Assembly (NCBI RefSeq): GCF_014706615.1
Contig: NZ_CP054877.1
Location: 248,001-312,000, forward strand
DNA: 64,000 bases
From: Candidatus Vesicomyosocius sp. SY067_SCS001
GTDB taxonomy: Bacteria > Pseudomonadota > Gammaproteobacteria > PS1 > Pseudothioglobaceae
Reading direction: 5' to 3'
The notes beneath the pieces are model-generated. The model was given only the letters and a program-made list of their open reading frames with translations. It made no database searches and was not told the DNA's origin. Shown here piece by piece: positions 1 through 9,248 of this stretch. Within the stretch, counting starts at the first letter, position 1. Each line of letters opens with the position of its first letter. Both the position numbers and the translations under genes were made by a program.

Positions 1-801
1 TAATGTTTTTAACATTCTGTATTTTCAAACTAAACATGTAGCGTTTTTTTAATGATAAGAAATAAATATTTCGAATTTTATCATAGTATTCTTGGGGCTA
101 TTCTTTAACTCTTTTCTAATCAGTAATAAGTGTGTCTAGAGGTATTTTATATTTGGATTAACTGATATTTACTAATTTTTTAAATACAATCTTGGTTTTT
201 GGTGATATAAAACACCTGTAAAACATACTGTGTTAAAAAAATATTTTTTATTTTTTATTCTAGAAATAATGGCAATAATGAATGCATTTGTTGGATTGTT
301 AATTAATGTGTAAATAACTTGAGAATAATAATTAAAATAATAAGAACGATTCATTACTTGTGTAATTTTAGTATGCGGTATAGTAGTAAAGATAGATATT
401 TCATTATGATAGGTTACATTAAGCACAGATTTATTTTTTAAGTGTCTGCCACGGTGAACTATCAATATGATTGGGTATTATGCTAAATAATGGGTTATAT
501 TAGCGATTTTTATAAGGCGAAATAATTAATTTTATGAGAATTAATATTCAAATAAGGTATTATATTTTCAAGAATGTTTATATTTTAGATTATAATAATC
601 TTGTTTTTACTATTGTTGTTTACATATGAATGTACAGGGTAAATAAGTTGAAGATTAAATTTAATTGTATTGATATAGTACATTTGTAAAAATTACTCAT
701 CATAAATTCATGTAAGAATGGTTATTCTATAATAAGTAGTTTAAAATAAAGGTTCAAAAAATGTGGATAAGTTAATTTATTGAATAATTTGGAGGTATAA
801 A
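1..801. other. A+T-rich stretch without a supportable gene
   Basis: About 800 bases of low-complexity A+T-rich DNA. A 97-codon open frame exists on the minus strand (172-465), but I recognise no family in it and its composition is that of the surrounding DNA. It could be the residue of a decayed gene. A good Shine-Dalgarno (ggagg at 791-795) stands just before the next gene at 802, so the right end is that gene's leader. Confidence 0.5.
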
Positions 802-1188
802 ATGATAAGTAAAATACTTAGTTTTGCTATAATATTTATATTAGTAGGGGGTGTAATAGCTGGTGGAGATGGTCATAATATTGGGCTTATTGAACCGATT
901 TTTAATAAAATTGTAGTAAATAGTGAGTACAATCTTGATACAATGCCGCTAATTGAAACTTCTAGAGTAGTTGGACAACAAACTGTAGTTGATTCTTCAG
1001 GGGTATTAGTAGTACATGAAGCTTGTAAGAATAGATTTAATTTGCCCAATGATAACATAAAAAGATTTGAACAAGCGTTAGCTAGTGGTATTTTGTACAA
1101 TACAGGTCCAATTGATGAAATTGGTACATTATTTTCTCCTAATAGATGGGAAGATTATTTTATTTGTATAGAAAATTACCAAAATTAA
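802..1188 (+). CDS. small secreted protein of unknown function
   Basis: A 128-residue protein that I do not recognise. The first 20 or so residues form a signal peptide: a short basic start (MISK), then a hydrophobic run ending near VIAGG, so export to the periplasm is likely. The mature part has only two cysteines (in HEACKNRF and FICIENY), which could form one disulfide. No transmembrane segment follows the signal. A ggagg ribosome site 6-7 bases upstream supports the ATG. The gene stands alone behind a long gap, and a symmetrical hairpin at 1194-1227 separates it from the convergent frr. The clean start, signal sequence and terminator argue that it is real; the function is open. Confidence 0.6.
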   Translation: MISKILSFAIIFILVGGVIAGGDGHNIGLIEPIFNKIVVNSEYNLDTMPLIETSRVVGQQTVVDSSGVLVVHEACKNRFNLPNDNIKRFEQALASGILYNTGPIDEIGTLFSPNRWEDYFICIENYQN

Positions 1189-1193
1189 TGTTT

Positions 1194-1227
1194 ATTAGTC
1201 AATAAGACGAGCTTTTTATTGACTAAT
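1194..1227. terminator. bidirectional hairpin between convergent genes
   Basis: A perfect 12-base inverted repeat, ATTAGTCAATAA (1194-1205) and TTATTGACTAAT (1216-1227), with a 10-base loop. It lies between the stop of the secreted-protein gene (1188) and the stop of frr on the other strand (1250), so it can serve both as a rho-independent-like terminator. Confidence 0.65.
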
Positions 1228-1249
1228 CATTTTTAATGCTATATATAGA

Positions 1250-1807
1250 TTAAATTTCTAGTAAAGAATCTTCTTTTTTATTAAGGTTAATCTCTATTTT
1301 TTTAATATATTCGTCAGTAATTTTTTGAATATCGTATTCTGCTTTTCTAGCCTTATCTTTTGATATTTCTTTTTCTTTTAATAATTCTTTAAAATTAGAA
1401 TTGGCATCACGACGAATATTGCGAATAGCAATTTTGGCTTTTTCTGCTTCATCTTTGACGACTTTTACTAGTTCACCTCGACGCTCTTGAGTAAGTGGTG
1501 GTAAATGAATACGTATCACTTGACCTATGGTTTGTGGGTTAAGTCCTAAATCTGATGTCATAATAGCTTTTTCAATTACAGATACCATATCCTTTTCCCA
1601 TGGGGATGCCTTAAGTGTTCGTGAATCCTCTGTACTGATATTAGCTACTTGAGATAGTGGTACCATAGAACCATAATAATTTATATGAATTTGTTCAAGT
1701 AATGACGGGTGTGCACGACTAGCTCTAATTTTACTAAAAGCATTTCCAAGTGAGTTGATACTTTTATTCATTTTATTTTGGGCATTTTGTTGTATTTCAT
1801 TTAACAT
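1250..1807 (-). CDS. frr: ribosome recycling factor
   Basis: RRF, 185 residues, the usual length. With EF-G it splits post-termination 70S ribosomes in the cytoplasm. Family marks are the N-terminal long helix ([23 protein letters not shown], residues 12-34), the segment [25 protein letters not shown] (about 86-110), and the lysine-rich C-terminal helices. It follows pyrH on the minus strand with only 3 bases between, the classical pyrH-frr order. tsf and rpsB, which often precede pyrH, are not upstream here: the next gene is the divergent uvrA. Confidence 0.97.
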   Translation of the reverse strand: MLNEIQQNAQNKMNKSINSLGNAFSKIRASRAHPSLLEQIHINYYGSMVPLSQVANISTEDSRTLKASPWEKDMVSVIEKAIMTSDLGLNPQTIGQVIRIHLPPLTQERRGELVKVVKDEAEKAKIAIRNIRRDANSNFKELLKEKEISKDKARKAEYDIQKITDEYIKKIEINLNKKEDSLLEI

Positions 1808-1810
1808 AGT

Positions 1811-2524
1811 TTATTTCCTTACAATAGTGCCTAAAAGTTTTCCTTTTAATAAGTCTGACAATGTGTTGGTGTTTTCTAGTATGCTAAATACACAAATTTC
1901 TAAATCATGTTTGCGGCATAGTGCAAATGCAGATACGTCCATAATTTGAAGATTTTTTTCAATTGCTTCATCAAAACTTAATGAATTATAACGTCTTGCA
2001 TTTGGATTTTTAACAGGGTCATCGGTATAAATACCATCTACTTTAGTGGCTTTAAATACAGCATCTGCACCAATTTCAATAGCGCGTAACGCTGCACCAG
2101 TGTCAGTAGTAAAGCATGGATTGCCTGTACCTGCACAAAAAATAATGACTTTGCCTTTTTTTAACGCTTGTTTAGCATGTGTATGATTAATCGAATTACA
2201 TACACCACCACCTATTGACAAGCCTGACATAACCAATGTATCAACCTTATTTTTTTGACAAGTATCTGCAATAGCAAGTGCATTGATGACAGTTGATAAC
2301 ATTCCAATATGATCACTAGTAATTAGATTTATGCCAGTTTTTGTAAGTGTCTCACCTCTAAAAATATTACCACCACCAATAACAATTGCTATTTCAACAT
2401 TTTGATTAAGTACTGATTTTATTATATCAACTATTTTATTTAGTGTTATTGGGTCAATTATATTTGTAGTGCTAGCCAGGGCTTCACCACTAAGTTTTAA
2501 TAAGATACGTTTGTATTTACTCAT
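1811..2524 (-). CDS. pyrH: uridylate kinase (UMP kinase)
   Basis: Bacterial-type UMP kinase, 237 residues, amino-acid-kinase fold. It phosphorylates UMP to UDP in pyrimidine nucleotide synthesis as a hexamer. KLSGEAL near residues 9-15 and IVIGGGNIFRG near 48-58 are the phosphate-binding segments. GTGNPCFTTDTGAALRA (about 131-147) is the substrate-binding signature, and DGIYTDDPVKNP is also conserved. First gene of a two-gene operon with frr, divergent from uvrA, so promoters for both must lie in 2525-2608. Confidence 0.97.
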   Translation of the reverse strand: MSKYKRILLKLSGEALASTTNIIDPITLNKIVDIIKSVLNQNVEIAIVIGGGNIFRGETLTKTGINLITSDHIGMLSTVINALAIADTCQKNKVDTLVMSGLSIGGGVCNSINHTHAKQALKKGKVIIFCAGTGNPCFTTDTGAALRAIEIGADAVFKATKVDGIYTDDPVKNPNARRYNSLSFDEAIEKNLQIMDVSAFALCRKHDLEICVFSILENTNTLSDLLKGKLLGTIVRK

Positions 2525-2608
2525 TACTGTGTGCTGAAAATCATAATATTGAGATAATTTTACCTATCCTTATGGGTATAATAAATATTTGTCTGATATA
2601 TTTTATAT

Positions 2609-5425
2609 ATGAATCATATTAGTATTCGTGGTGCTAGAGTCCACAATTTAAAAAATATTGACATTGATATTCCTAGAAACAAATTGATTGTAATTACTGG
2701 ACTATCTGGATCAGGTAAATCTTCATTAGCTTTTGATACTATTTATGCAGAAGGACATCGTCGTTATGTAGAGTCTTTATCAGCTTATGCACGTCAATTT
2801 TTATCACTCATGGAAAAACCTGATGTTGATTATATTGAAGGGTTATCTCCAGCTATCTCTATTGAGCAAAAATCCACTTCACATAATCCACGTTCAACAG
2901 TTGGTACGATTACTGAAATTTATGACTATTTAAGATTATTATTTGCACGTATTGGTATTCCAATTTGTCCAAAACACAAAATTAATCTTGAATCTAAAAC
3001 TATTCCTCAAATGGTTGATAGTATTGTTAAATTGCTAATGGGTAGAAAAATTATGTTGTTAGCACCTGTTGTTCAGAACCGCAAAGGTAGCCATGTACAA
3101 TTATTAAAAGAGTTAAATCAGCAAGGGTTTTTAATAGCTAGAATTGATGGTGTAGTTGTGTATATAGATGAAATGGAAGTACTGAATAGTAAGGTTAACC
3201 ATAGTATTGAAATTGTAGTTGATCGTTTAAAAATACGAGAAGATATGATTTCACGTTTATCTGAATCATTGGAAACTGCACTTAATTTAAGTGCAGGTTT
3301 GGTACGCATTGCACCTATGAAAGATGAATCATCCTTGCAAGAAAAGGTATTTTCCGCTAAGTTTTCTTGTATTGAATGTGGTTACTCATTAAGTGAATTA
3401 GAACCTAGACTTTTCTCATTTAATAATCCAGTTGGTGCTTGTCAAACTTGTGATGGACTGGGTGTGAAAGATACGTTTGATGAACAAAAAGTTATAGCTA
3501 GTCCTAGTATGAGTTTAGCAGATGGAGCAGTTTATGGTTGGGGACGCTCAAATGCTTATTTTTATCAAATATTAATTTTGGTAGGTAAGTATTACGGCTT
3601 TAGTATTGAAACACCTTATGAACAATTAAGTGATAAACACAAAAAAATTGTCCTTTATGGGAGTGGCACAGATGACATTGACTTTTCAAGAATCAAAGGA
3701 CGTAAGGGTTGGTCTAATAAAGCCAAGCCATTTGAGGGTATTATTCCAAGAATGATGCGTCGTTATGAAACAAGTGAGATTCATAGTGTTAGAGAAGAAC
3801 TTTCTAGTTATATTGTTAGTAAGGATTGCACTGAATGTCATGGCGATAGATTAAATGAATCAGCTAGGAGTGTGTTTATTGATGAAAAAAATTTATCAAA
3901 TATTGCTAAGCTTTCTATTGTTGATATTTATAGTTTTTTAAAAGAGTTAAAGCTGGAAGGGGTTCGTGGTCAAATTGCAGAAAAAATTTTAAAAGAAATT
4001 ATTCAACGTTTAGAATTTTTAATTAATGTGGGGTTGGAGTATTTAAGTCTTGATCGTAGAGCAAATAGTTTATCAGGTGGTGAAGCACAACGTATTCGCT
4101 TAGCTAGTCAGATTGGCACAGGATTGATGGGTGTCTTGTATGTGCTTGATGAGCCATCAATAGGCTTACATCAAAGAGATAATCAAAAGCTATTAAACAC
4201 ACTTGCCTATTTGCGTGATATTGGCAATACAGTGATTATGATAGAACATGATGAAGAAGCAATTAAACAGGCCGATTATGTAATTGATATTGGTCCTGGT
4301 GCTGGCGTACATGGAGGTGAAATAGTTGCCATTGGCATACCTGAAGATGTTGAAAACAATCCTAACTCTTTAACAGGTGATTATCTAAGTGGTCGTCAAA
4401 GTATTAAAATTCCTACTAAACGAAAAAGCGCCAATCAATGGATTCGTATTAAAGGAGCTAATGGTAATAGCCTTAATAATGTTGATTTGTCTATTCCTAT
4501 AGGTGTATTAACTTGTGTGACAGGCGTATCTGGCTCTGGAAAATCAACCTTAATTAATGATACCTTGTATGCTTTGGCAGCAAGGGAGCTTCATTGTGCA
4601 CAAATAACACCTGCTGAATATGAATCAGTTGAAGGATTAAATTATCTTGATAAAATTGTTAATATTGATCAAAGTCCAATTGGACGTACGCCACGCTCTA
4701 ATCCAGCTACTTATACAGGTGTATTTTCGTTAGTGCGTGATTTATTTTCACAAACTTTAGAGGCAAGGTTACGTGGTTATAAAGCAGGTCGTTTTAGTTT
4801 TAATGTTAAAGGAGGTAGGTGTGAAGCATGCAAGGGTGATGGATTGATTAAGGTAGAAATGCATTTTCTGCCAGATATTTATGTATCATGTGATGTATGT
4901 CAAGGTCAGCGTTATAATCAACAAACTTTAGAAGTGTTTTATAAAGGAAAGAGTATTTCACAGGTACTTGGTATGACTGTAGAACAGGCAGTTAAGTTTT
5001 TCCAATCTATGCCTAAAATTAAACAAAAACTACAAACTCTAATGGAGGTTGGACTCTCTTATATTACTCTTGGGCAAAATGCAACTACTTTATCTGGTGG
5101 TGAAGCACAACGTATTAAATTAGCAAAAGAATTGTCAAGAATGGATACTGGACAAACACTTTATATTTTTGATGAGCCGACAACGGGTTTGCATTTTCAT
5201 GATATTAAACTTTTGTTATCAGTTATTAATAGATTATGCGAGCGTAATAATACCATTGTTATTATTGAACATAACCTTGATGTTATTAAAACTGCAGATT
5301 GGATTATTGATTTAGGGCCTGAAGGGGGCAATAATGGTGGGCAGATTATTGCATTTGGTACACCAGAAGAAGTGGCACAAGTTAAGGAATCCTATACAGG
5401 AGAATATTTGAAAACTTACGTGTAA
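2609..5425 (+). CDS. uvrA: excinuclease ABC subunit A
   Basis: Damage-recognition ATPase of nucleotide excision repair, 938 residues (E. coli about 940). Two ABC ATPase modules are complete: Walker [10 protein letters not shown] near residue 31 and GVSGSGKST near 640, with signatures [12 protein letters not shown] and [12 protein letters not shown]. Both zinc fingers are present: CIEC/CQTC around residues 253-283, and CEAC/CDVC around 738-768. The N-terminal UvrB-binding region and the DEPSIGLH and DEPTTGLH Walker B regions look normal. Monocistronic, divergent from pyrH, followed by a 400-base gap. Unlike many gammaproteobacteria, no intact ssb lies next to it. Confidence 0.98.
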   Translation: MNHISIRGARVHNLKNIDIDIPRNKLIVITGLSGSGKSSLAFDTIYAEGHRRYVESLSAYARQFLSLMEKPDVDYIEGLSPAISIEQKSTSHNPRSTVGTITEIYDYLRLLFARIGIPICPKHKINLESKTIPQMVDSIVKLLMGRKIMLLAPVVQNRKGSHVQLLKELNQQGFLIARIDGVVVYIDEMEVLNSKVNHSIEIVVDRLKIREDMISRLSESLETALNLSAGLVRIAPMKDESSLQEKVFSAKFSCIECGYSLSELEPRLFSFNNPVGACQTCDGLGVKDTFDEQKVIASPSMSLADGAVYGWGRSNAYFYQILILVGKYYGFSIETPYEQLSDKHKKIVLYGSGTDDIDFSRIKGRKGWSNKAKPFEGIIPRMMRRYETSEIHSVREELSSYIVSKDCTECHGDRLNESARSVFIDEKNLSNIAKLSIVDIYSFLKELKLEGVRGQIAEKILKEIIQRLEFLINVGLEYLSLDRRANSLSGGEAQRIRLASQIGTGLMGVLYVLDEPSIGLHQRDNQKLLNTLAYLRDIGNTVIMIEHDEEAIKQADYVIDIGPGAGVHGGEIVAIGIPEDVENNPNSLTGDYLSGRQSIKIPTKRKSANQWIRIKGANGNSLNNVDLSIPIGVLTCVTGVSGSGKSTLINDTLYALAARELHCAQITPAEYESVEGLNYLDKIVNIDQSPIGRTPRSNPATYTGVFSLVRDLFSQTLEARLRGYKAGRFSFNVKGGRCEACKGDGLIKVEMHFLPDIYVSCDVCQGQRYNQQTLEVFYKGKSISQVLGMTVEQAVKFFQSMPKIKQKLQTLMEVGLSYITLGQNATTLSGGEAQRIKLAKELSRMDTGQTLYIFDEPTTGLHFHDIKLLLSVINRLCERNNTIVIIEHNLDVIKTADWIIDLGPEGGNNGGQIIAFGTPEEVAQVKESYTGEYLKTYV

Positions 5426-5829
5426 TTTATCTTTGACTTCAGATTTTTAATCTGGAACTAGGTTAGTATGTATGTGGTTTATACTTGTTAGTACAGATTG
5501 TGTGTAAAAAAAAGATTTTATTGGGATTACTCTGTTAACTTTGATAGTTTAATAAAAATAAATTAGTTTGTATTATACTTCAAATGATTTTTCTAATTTT
5601 TGTCTAAGTCATGGTATGGTGAGAATAGATGCAACATCATGGTCATCAACTTGATGATTTGACTAAAAAGTAGACCCTTCTGTTTTTATAAAGGCTAAAA
5701 GTATATAAGTCATAGCTTTATTGACGTGATAATATATATTTTAGAGTTAAATAGTGTCATATCTTATAGAGTACTCTATAAGATATGAATGATTCTAAAA
5801 TAGATAAGAAAGTTAGAATATTACATAAA
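5426..5829. other. convergent gap between uvrA and purN
   Basis: 404 bases with no open frame that I can assign. The only clear structure is the perfect palindrome at 5757-5788. A short frame near 5630-5670 (MQHHGHQLDDL) is not recognisable. Confidence 0.5.
5757..5788. terminator. 32-base perfect palindrome near the end of purN
   Basis: Half-site TCATATCTTATAGAGT followed immediately by its exact reverse complement, with no spacer. It lies 42 bases beyond the purN stop and 330 beyond uvrA. It could form a long stem in RNA and end the purMN transcript, but no T-run follows on either strand. A protein-binding or recombination site is also possible. Confidence 0.45.
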
Positions 5830-6441
5830 CTAATTTGATAAAATTGTTCCATCTAATGTAGCTTGATTTCCTTTAAGTTTTAGCCTGCCTTGTGTAAACC
5901 AATGAATGACTTTTGGGAATAATTTATGTTCCTCAAGTAGAACGCGTTTTGCTAAAGTTTCCTTTGTATCTGTATCAATAATATTAATACTAGTTTGGGC
6001 AATAATAGGACCTCCATCAAGCTGTCCAGTCACAAAGTGAATGCTCACCCCATGCTGTTTCTCCTTAGCATCTATCGCTCTTTGGTGGGTATTTAGTCCT
6101 TTGAATTTTGGTAATAATGAGGGATGAGTATTAAGTATTTTTCCTGAATATTGATGTGTAAATTCATCACTTAGTATATGCATAAAGCCAGCAAGAATAA
6201 TAATTTCAGGATTGTATTGATTAATAATATTGCTTAACGCTTGGTCAAATTTTTCTCTAGATGAAAAATTTTTATGACTTATGGCATGAGTAGGAATATT
6301 TTCATGTTCAGAGAGTTTAAGACCATAAGCATTGGTGTGATTGCTAATAACTGCTCTAATTTTTAAATTAATAGCAATAGAATGATTAATAATTGATTGT
6401 AAATTCGAACCATTGCCAGAAATTAAAACAACACCGTTCAT
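5830..6441 (-). CDS. purN: phosphoribosylglycinamide formyltransferase
   Basis: GAR transformylase, 203 residues. It transfers a formyl group from 10-formyl-THF to GAR, the third step of purine synthesis. The start VVLISGNGSNLQSI (residues 4-17) is the phosphate-binding loop. NTHPSLLPKFKG (about 104-115) contains the catalytic His, and HFVTGQLDGGPIIAQ (about 134-148) holds the conserved Asp. Follows purM on the minus strand with a 14-base gap. Length and active site are normal. Confidence 0.96.
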   Translation of the reverse strand: MNGVVLISGNGSNLQSIINHSIAINLKIRAVISNHTNAYGLKLSEHENIPTHAISHKNFSSREKFDQALSNIINQYNPEIIILAGFMHILSDEFTHQYSGKILNTHPSLLPKFKGLNTHQRAIDAKEKQHGVSIHFVTGQLDGGPIIAQTSINIIDTDTKETLAKRVLLEEHKLFPKVIHWFTQGRLKLKGNQATLDGTILSN

Positions 6442-6455
6442 GTTTAATATGCGAG

Positions 6456-7457
6456 TTAAATAATAACTTGATTACCTTGATTATTCTTAATTTCACCTAC
6501 TAACCAAGCTTGTTCACCCATTTCGTTTAAATATTCAATGGCATCAGCGCTTTGTTCTTCTGGTACAATAATAATCATACCTATGCCACAGTTAAATACT
6601 CGATACATTTCCATCATGTCAATATTACCACTATCTTGTAAAAATTGAAAAATACTAGGTAGTTGCCAAGAATTAACGTCAAGTTTTGCACTCAAGTTTT
6701 TAGGAAATACTCTAGGGATATTTTCCAATAAACCACCACCTGTAATATGTGAAATAGCATGTACTGAGAATTTTTTAATCAATGATAGGATTGATTTCAC
6801 ATAGATTTTAGTAGGTTTAATTAGTGCATTTAATTGTTCATCAGTTGGGTTTGATTGGGCTAGTACTTTATGTATTAGTGAGTAACCATTAGAATGTGGT
6901 CCTGAAGATGCTAGAGCAATGATGTGGTTACCTATAGTGACTTTTGTACCATTAATTATCTTATTTTTATCAGCAATACCTACACAAAAACCAACAAGGT
7001 CGTATTCTTCACCTTGATACATGCCTGGCATTTCAGCTGTTTCACCTCCAATTAGAGCACAACCTGATTGTTTACAACCTTCACCAATACCGTAAATAAC
7101 TGATGTAGCTAGTTTAGTATTTAATTTACTTGTTGCATAATAATCTAGGAAAAATAATGGTTCGGCCCCTTGAACAATTAAGTCATTTACGCACATAGCA
7201 ACTAAATCGATACCAATTGTATCGTGTTTATTTAATATTTGTGCTATTTTAAGTTTGGTACCAACGCCATCTGTGCTTGAAATTAGGACTGGATGTTTGT
7301 ATTTATTAAAAGATAATTCAAACATTGCGCCAAAGCCACCAAGACCAGCTAACACCTCAGGTCTAGTGGTTGATTTAGCAATTGGTTTGATTTGTTCAAT
7401 AAGCGCATTACCTTTGGTAATGTTAACGCCTGAGTCAAGGTATGAGAGTGATAACAT
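6456..7457 (-). CDS. purM: phosphoribosylformylglycinamidine cyclo-ligase
   Basis: AIR synthetase, 333 residues, normally about 345. It closes the imidazole ring in purine synthesis using ATP. Family marks are [16 protein letters not shown] at the N-terminus, [12 protein letters not shown] (about 62-73), [11 protein letters not shown] (about 138-148), [12 protein letters not shown] (about 185-196) and [13 protein letters not shown] (about 238-250). First gene of purMN, divergent from pgsA with about 50 bases between starts. Confidence 0.96.
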   Translation of the reverse strand: MLSLSYLDSGVNITKGNALIEQIKPIAKSTTRPEVLAGLGGFGAMFELSFNKYKHPVLISSTDGVGTKLKIAQILNKHDTIGIDLVAMCVNDLIVQGAEPLFFLDYYATSKLNTKLATSVIYGIGEGCKQSGCALIGGETAEMPGMYQGEEYDLVGFCVGIADKNKIINGTKVTIGNHIIALASSGPHSNGYSLIHKVLAQSNPTDEQLNALIKPTKIYVKSILSLIKKFSVHAISHITGGGLLENIPRVFPKNLSAKLDVNSWQLPSIFQFLQDSGNIDMMEMYRVFNCGIGMIIIVPEEQSADAIEYLNEMGEQAWLVGEIKNNQGNQVII

Positions 7458-7509
7458 GATAGTTCTTCCGTATAATTAGTTTTCTTAATTTTTTTATAGT
7501 AAATAAAAA

Positions 7510-8076
7510 ATGAGTTTTTCTTCATTACCTAATTTGCTTTCGATTTTACGCATTATTTTAACAGTGCCAGTTGTTATGACTTTGTTAGATCGTCAATATT
7601 TTTTAGCAATGGTACTGTTTTTTATTGCAGGTATTACTGATGCGCTAGATGGATGGATTGCTAAACGTTATTCCTTTCAAACTAGATTAGGCTCTATTTT
7701 AGATCCGATAGCAGATAAGTTATTACTGGTTAGTAGTTTTATGGCTTTATATGTGATTAAATTAATACCATTATGGTTATTGATATTGGTTTTTTTACGT
7801 GATTTTATGATTATCTCAGGTACAGTTGGGTGTTTTATTGGCTCAGGCGCCTCTAAAAATGATTTATTATCACCTTCAAAACTTTCAAAAATTAATACTG
7901 TATTACAAATTATTTTGGTTTTATTTTTGGTAATAGTACAGATTTATCCAGTCCCGGTACAATATAGTACTATTGTCTTTATTATTATAGCCACTTCAAC
8001 TATGCTTAGCGGTGCAGATTATGCATGGATTTGGATTGAACAAATTATTTTGCAAGAGAAGAAAAATCCTCAATGA
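7510..8076 (+). CDS. pgsA: CDP-diacylglycerol--glycerol-3-phosphate 3-phosphatidyltransferase
   Basis: Makes phosphatidylglycerol phosphate in the inner membrane. 188 residues with about four to five hydrophobic segments. The CDP-alcohol phosphotransferase motif D-G-x2-A-R-x8-G-x3-D-x3-D is visible around residues 47-69 as DALDGWIAKRYSFQTRLGSI followed by LDPIADK, with Lys in place of Ala in the A-R step. The stop codon overlaps the ATG of the dead hda gene (ATGA at 8073-8076), so the two were once translationally coupled. Confidence 0.95.
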   Translation: MSFSSLPNLLSILRIILTVPVVMTLLDRQYFLAMVLFFIAGITDALDGWIAKRYSFQTRLGSILDPIADKLLLVSSFMALYVIKLIPLWLLILVFLRDFMIISGTVGCFIGSGASKNDLLSPSKLSKINTVLQIILVLFLVIVQIYPVPVQYSTIVFIIIATSTMLSGADYAWIWIEQIILQEKKNPQ

Positions 8077-8747
8077 ATCAACTTGGATTACCATTTTTAT
8101 TGAATATCAAAGATATTATTATCTAATTTATCGGTAATAAAAATCAGCAAGTTTTAGACTTTGTTAACAGGCTGTTTACTCAAAAAAGATCAGCTGTTGT
8201 TTTTATTTCAGGCATTAAATCTAGTGGTAAAACACACGTGTTACAAGGTTCTACTTTTAGCGCTATAGATAAGAAATTATATGTTGTTTATATTGACATA
8301 AAGCAAGAGTTACCAAAAGGAATAATAAGTGACTTAGATTCTGTTGATTGGATTTGTATTGATAATGTTGATTGTTCAAGTATTACTCAACAACAATCGT
8401 TATTTGATTTATATAATAGAAATAAGCTAACTAGTGCTAAGTTAATTATTGCCGTAAGCAGTTCACCTAATGAATTGAACTTGTTAAAGGATGTGAAAAC
8501 ACGTTTGTCTTTAGTAGTTACTTTTATATTGTAAGTGCTTAATGATGAACAAAAAATTCTTATTATTGAGCGTAAAATTAGGGATAGGAATATCAATATA
8601 AATAGCAAATAATATCATTATTTGTTTAAAGTTTTTTTATGTGATTTGAATGATATTCTAAATGTAATTAGTGTTTTAGAAGAAGCTTCATTGCAACAAA
8701 AGAGTAATATTTCTATTCCTTTTATCAAACAAACATTAGGTATTTAA
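8073..8747 (+). pseudogene. hda: hda, DnaA regulatory inactivator, broken by three in-frame stops
   Basis: Read from the ATG at 8073 to TAA at 8745-8747, one frame gives 224 codons (E. coli Hda about 233), interrupted by TAA at 8124, 8532 and 8610 but without any frameshift. Recognisable pieces in order: MNQLGLPF (clamp-binding QL-PL-like motif), FIGNKNQQVLDFV, the Walker A-like GIKSSGKTHVLQG, WICIDNVDCSS (Walker B region), QSLFDLYNRNK, LIIAVSSSPNELNLLKDVKTRLSLV (sensor 1/box VII region), LNDEQKILIIERKIRDRNI, and the C-terminal EEASLQQKSNISIPFIKQTLGI. Hda with the clamp stimulates ATP hydrolysis on DnaA (RIDA); that function should be absent. The longest remaining open piece is 98 codons (8238-8534). 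Confidence 0.9.
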
Positions 8748-8814
8748 GATTTTTCTCTAAATCTAAATTGTGCAATTTTAGGCATGAGTTTTGAAAAATT
8801 AATTTTTTTAAAAT

Positions 8815-9150
8815 CTATATATTTTTTTTGATATCTTTTACTAGATTAGAAATATCTTTGATTTGATTGCTATTGTCAATATTAAGTATTTCTTGCAAAG
8901 CCAGCAAACCACCCATTTTAATTTTTAATTGTTGTCCGGTTAATAAATTATTTTGATGGTGTATATTTAAGACAAAATTGCTATTATCACGCAAATTAGT
9001 ATATAATAATTGACATTGGTTGGAAGATGAGTTATCCAAACAAGCACCAAACTCTTTTTCTGCTATACAATCTTTTGCACTAAACTTACAACCACATTTA
9101 CCGCTAAGTATTAGTTTGTCGAAAGGACAAGTATAATGTTTGTTTGACAT
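8815..9150 (-). CDS. cysteine-rich protein of unknown function
   Basis: 111 residues, not recognised. The N-terminal half carries six cysteines: CPFDKLILSGKCGCKFSAKDC (residues 8-28), then GACLDN and NQCQL near 37 and 47. The spacing suggests a metal site, zinc or Fe-S, but matches no motif I can name. The C-terminal half is hydrophilic and helical (LLALQEILNIDNSNQIKDI). No signal peptide, so it is probably cytoplasmic. It faces away from cysG. The intact frame and conserved-looking cysteines make a real gene likely. Confidence 0.6.
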   Translation of the reverse strand: MSNKHYTCPFDKLILSGKCGCKFSAKDCIAEKEFGACLDNSSSNQCQLLYTNLRDNSNFVLNIHHQNNLLTGQQLKIKMGGLLALQEILNIDNSNQIKDISNLVKDIKKNI

Positions 9151-9248
9151 AATAATAAACGTTTTGTGTTTATATGGATATATTAAAACATTATAATATA
9201 AGCTTTTATTTTATTTTGTGCTAATTCATTAGTAGCGCTAAACATTAC

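Noticed and set aside
172-465. 97-codon minus-strand open frame in the left gap
   Set aside because: No recognisable family and no convincing ribosome site; A+T-rich DNA gives such frames by chance. Left as part of the gap.
5757-5788. Transposon end or phage attachment site
   Set aside because: No transposase, integrase, target duplication or second copy is visible in the window.
8073-8747. Read-through or recoding of TAA in hda
   Set aside because: Tempting because the frame is intact, but other genes here use TAA as a normal stop and no recoding signal or suppressor tRNA is visible; nonsense decay is simpler.
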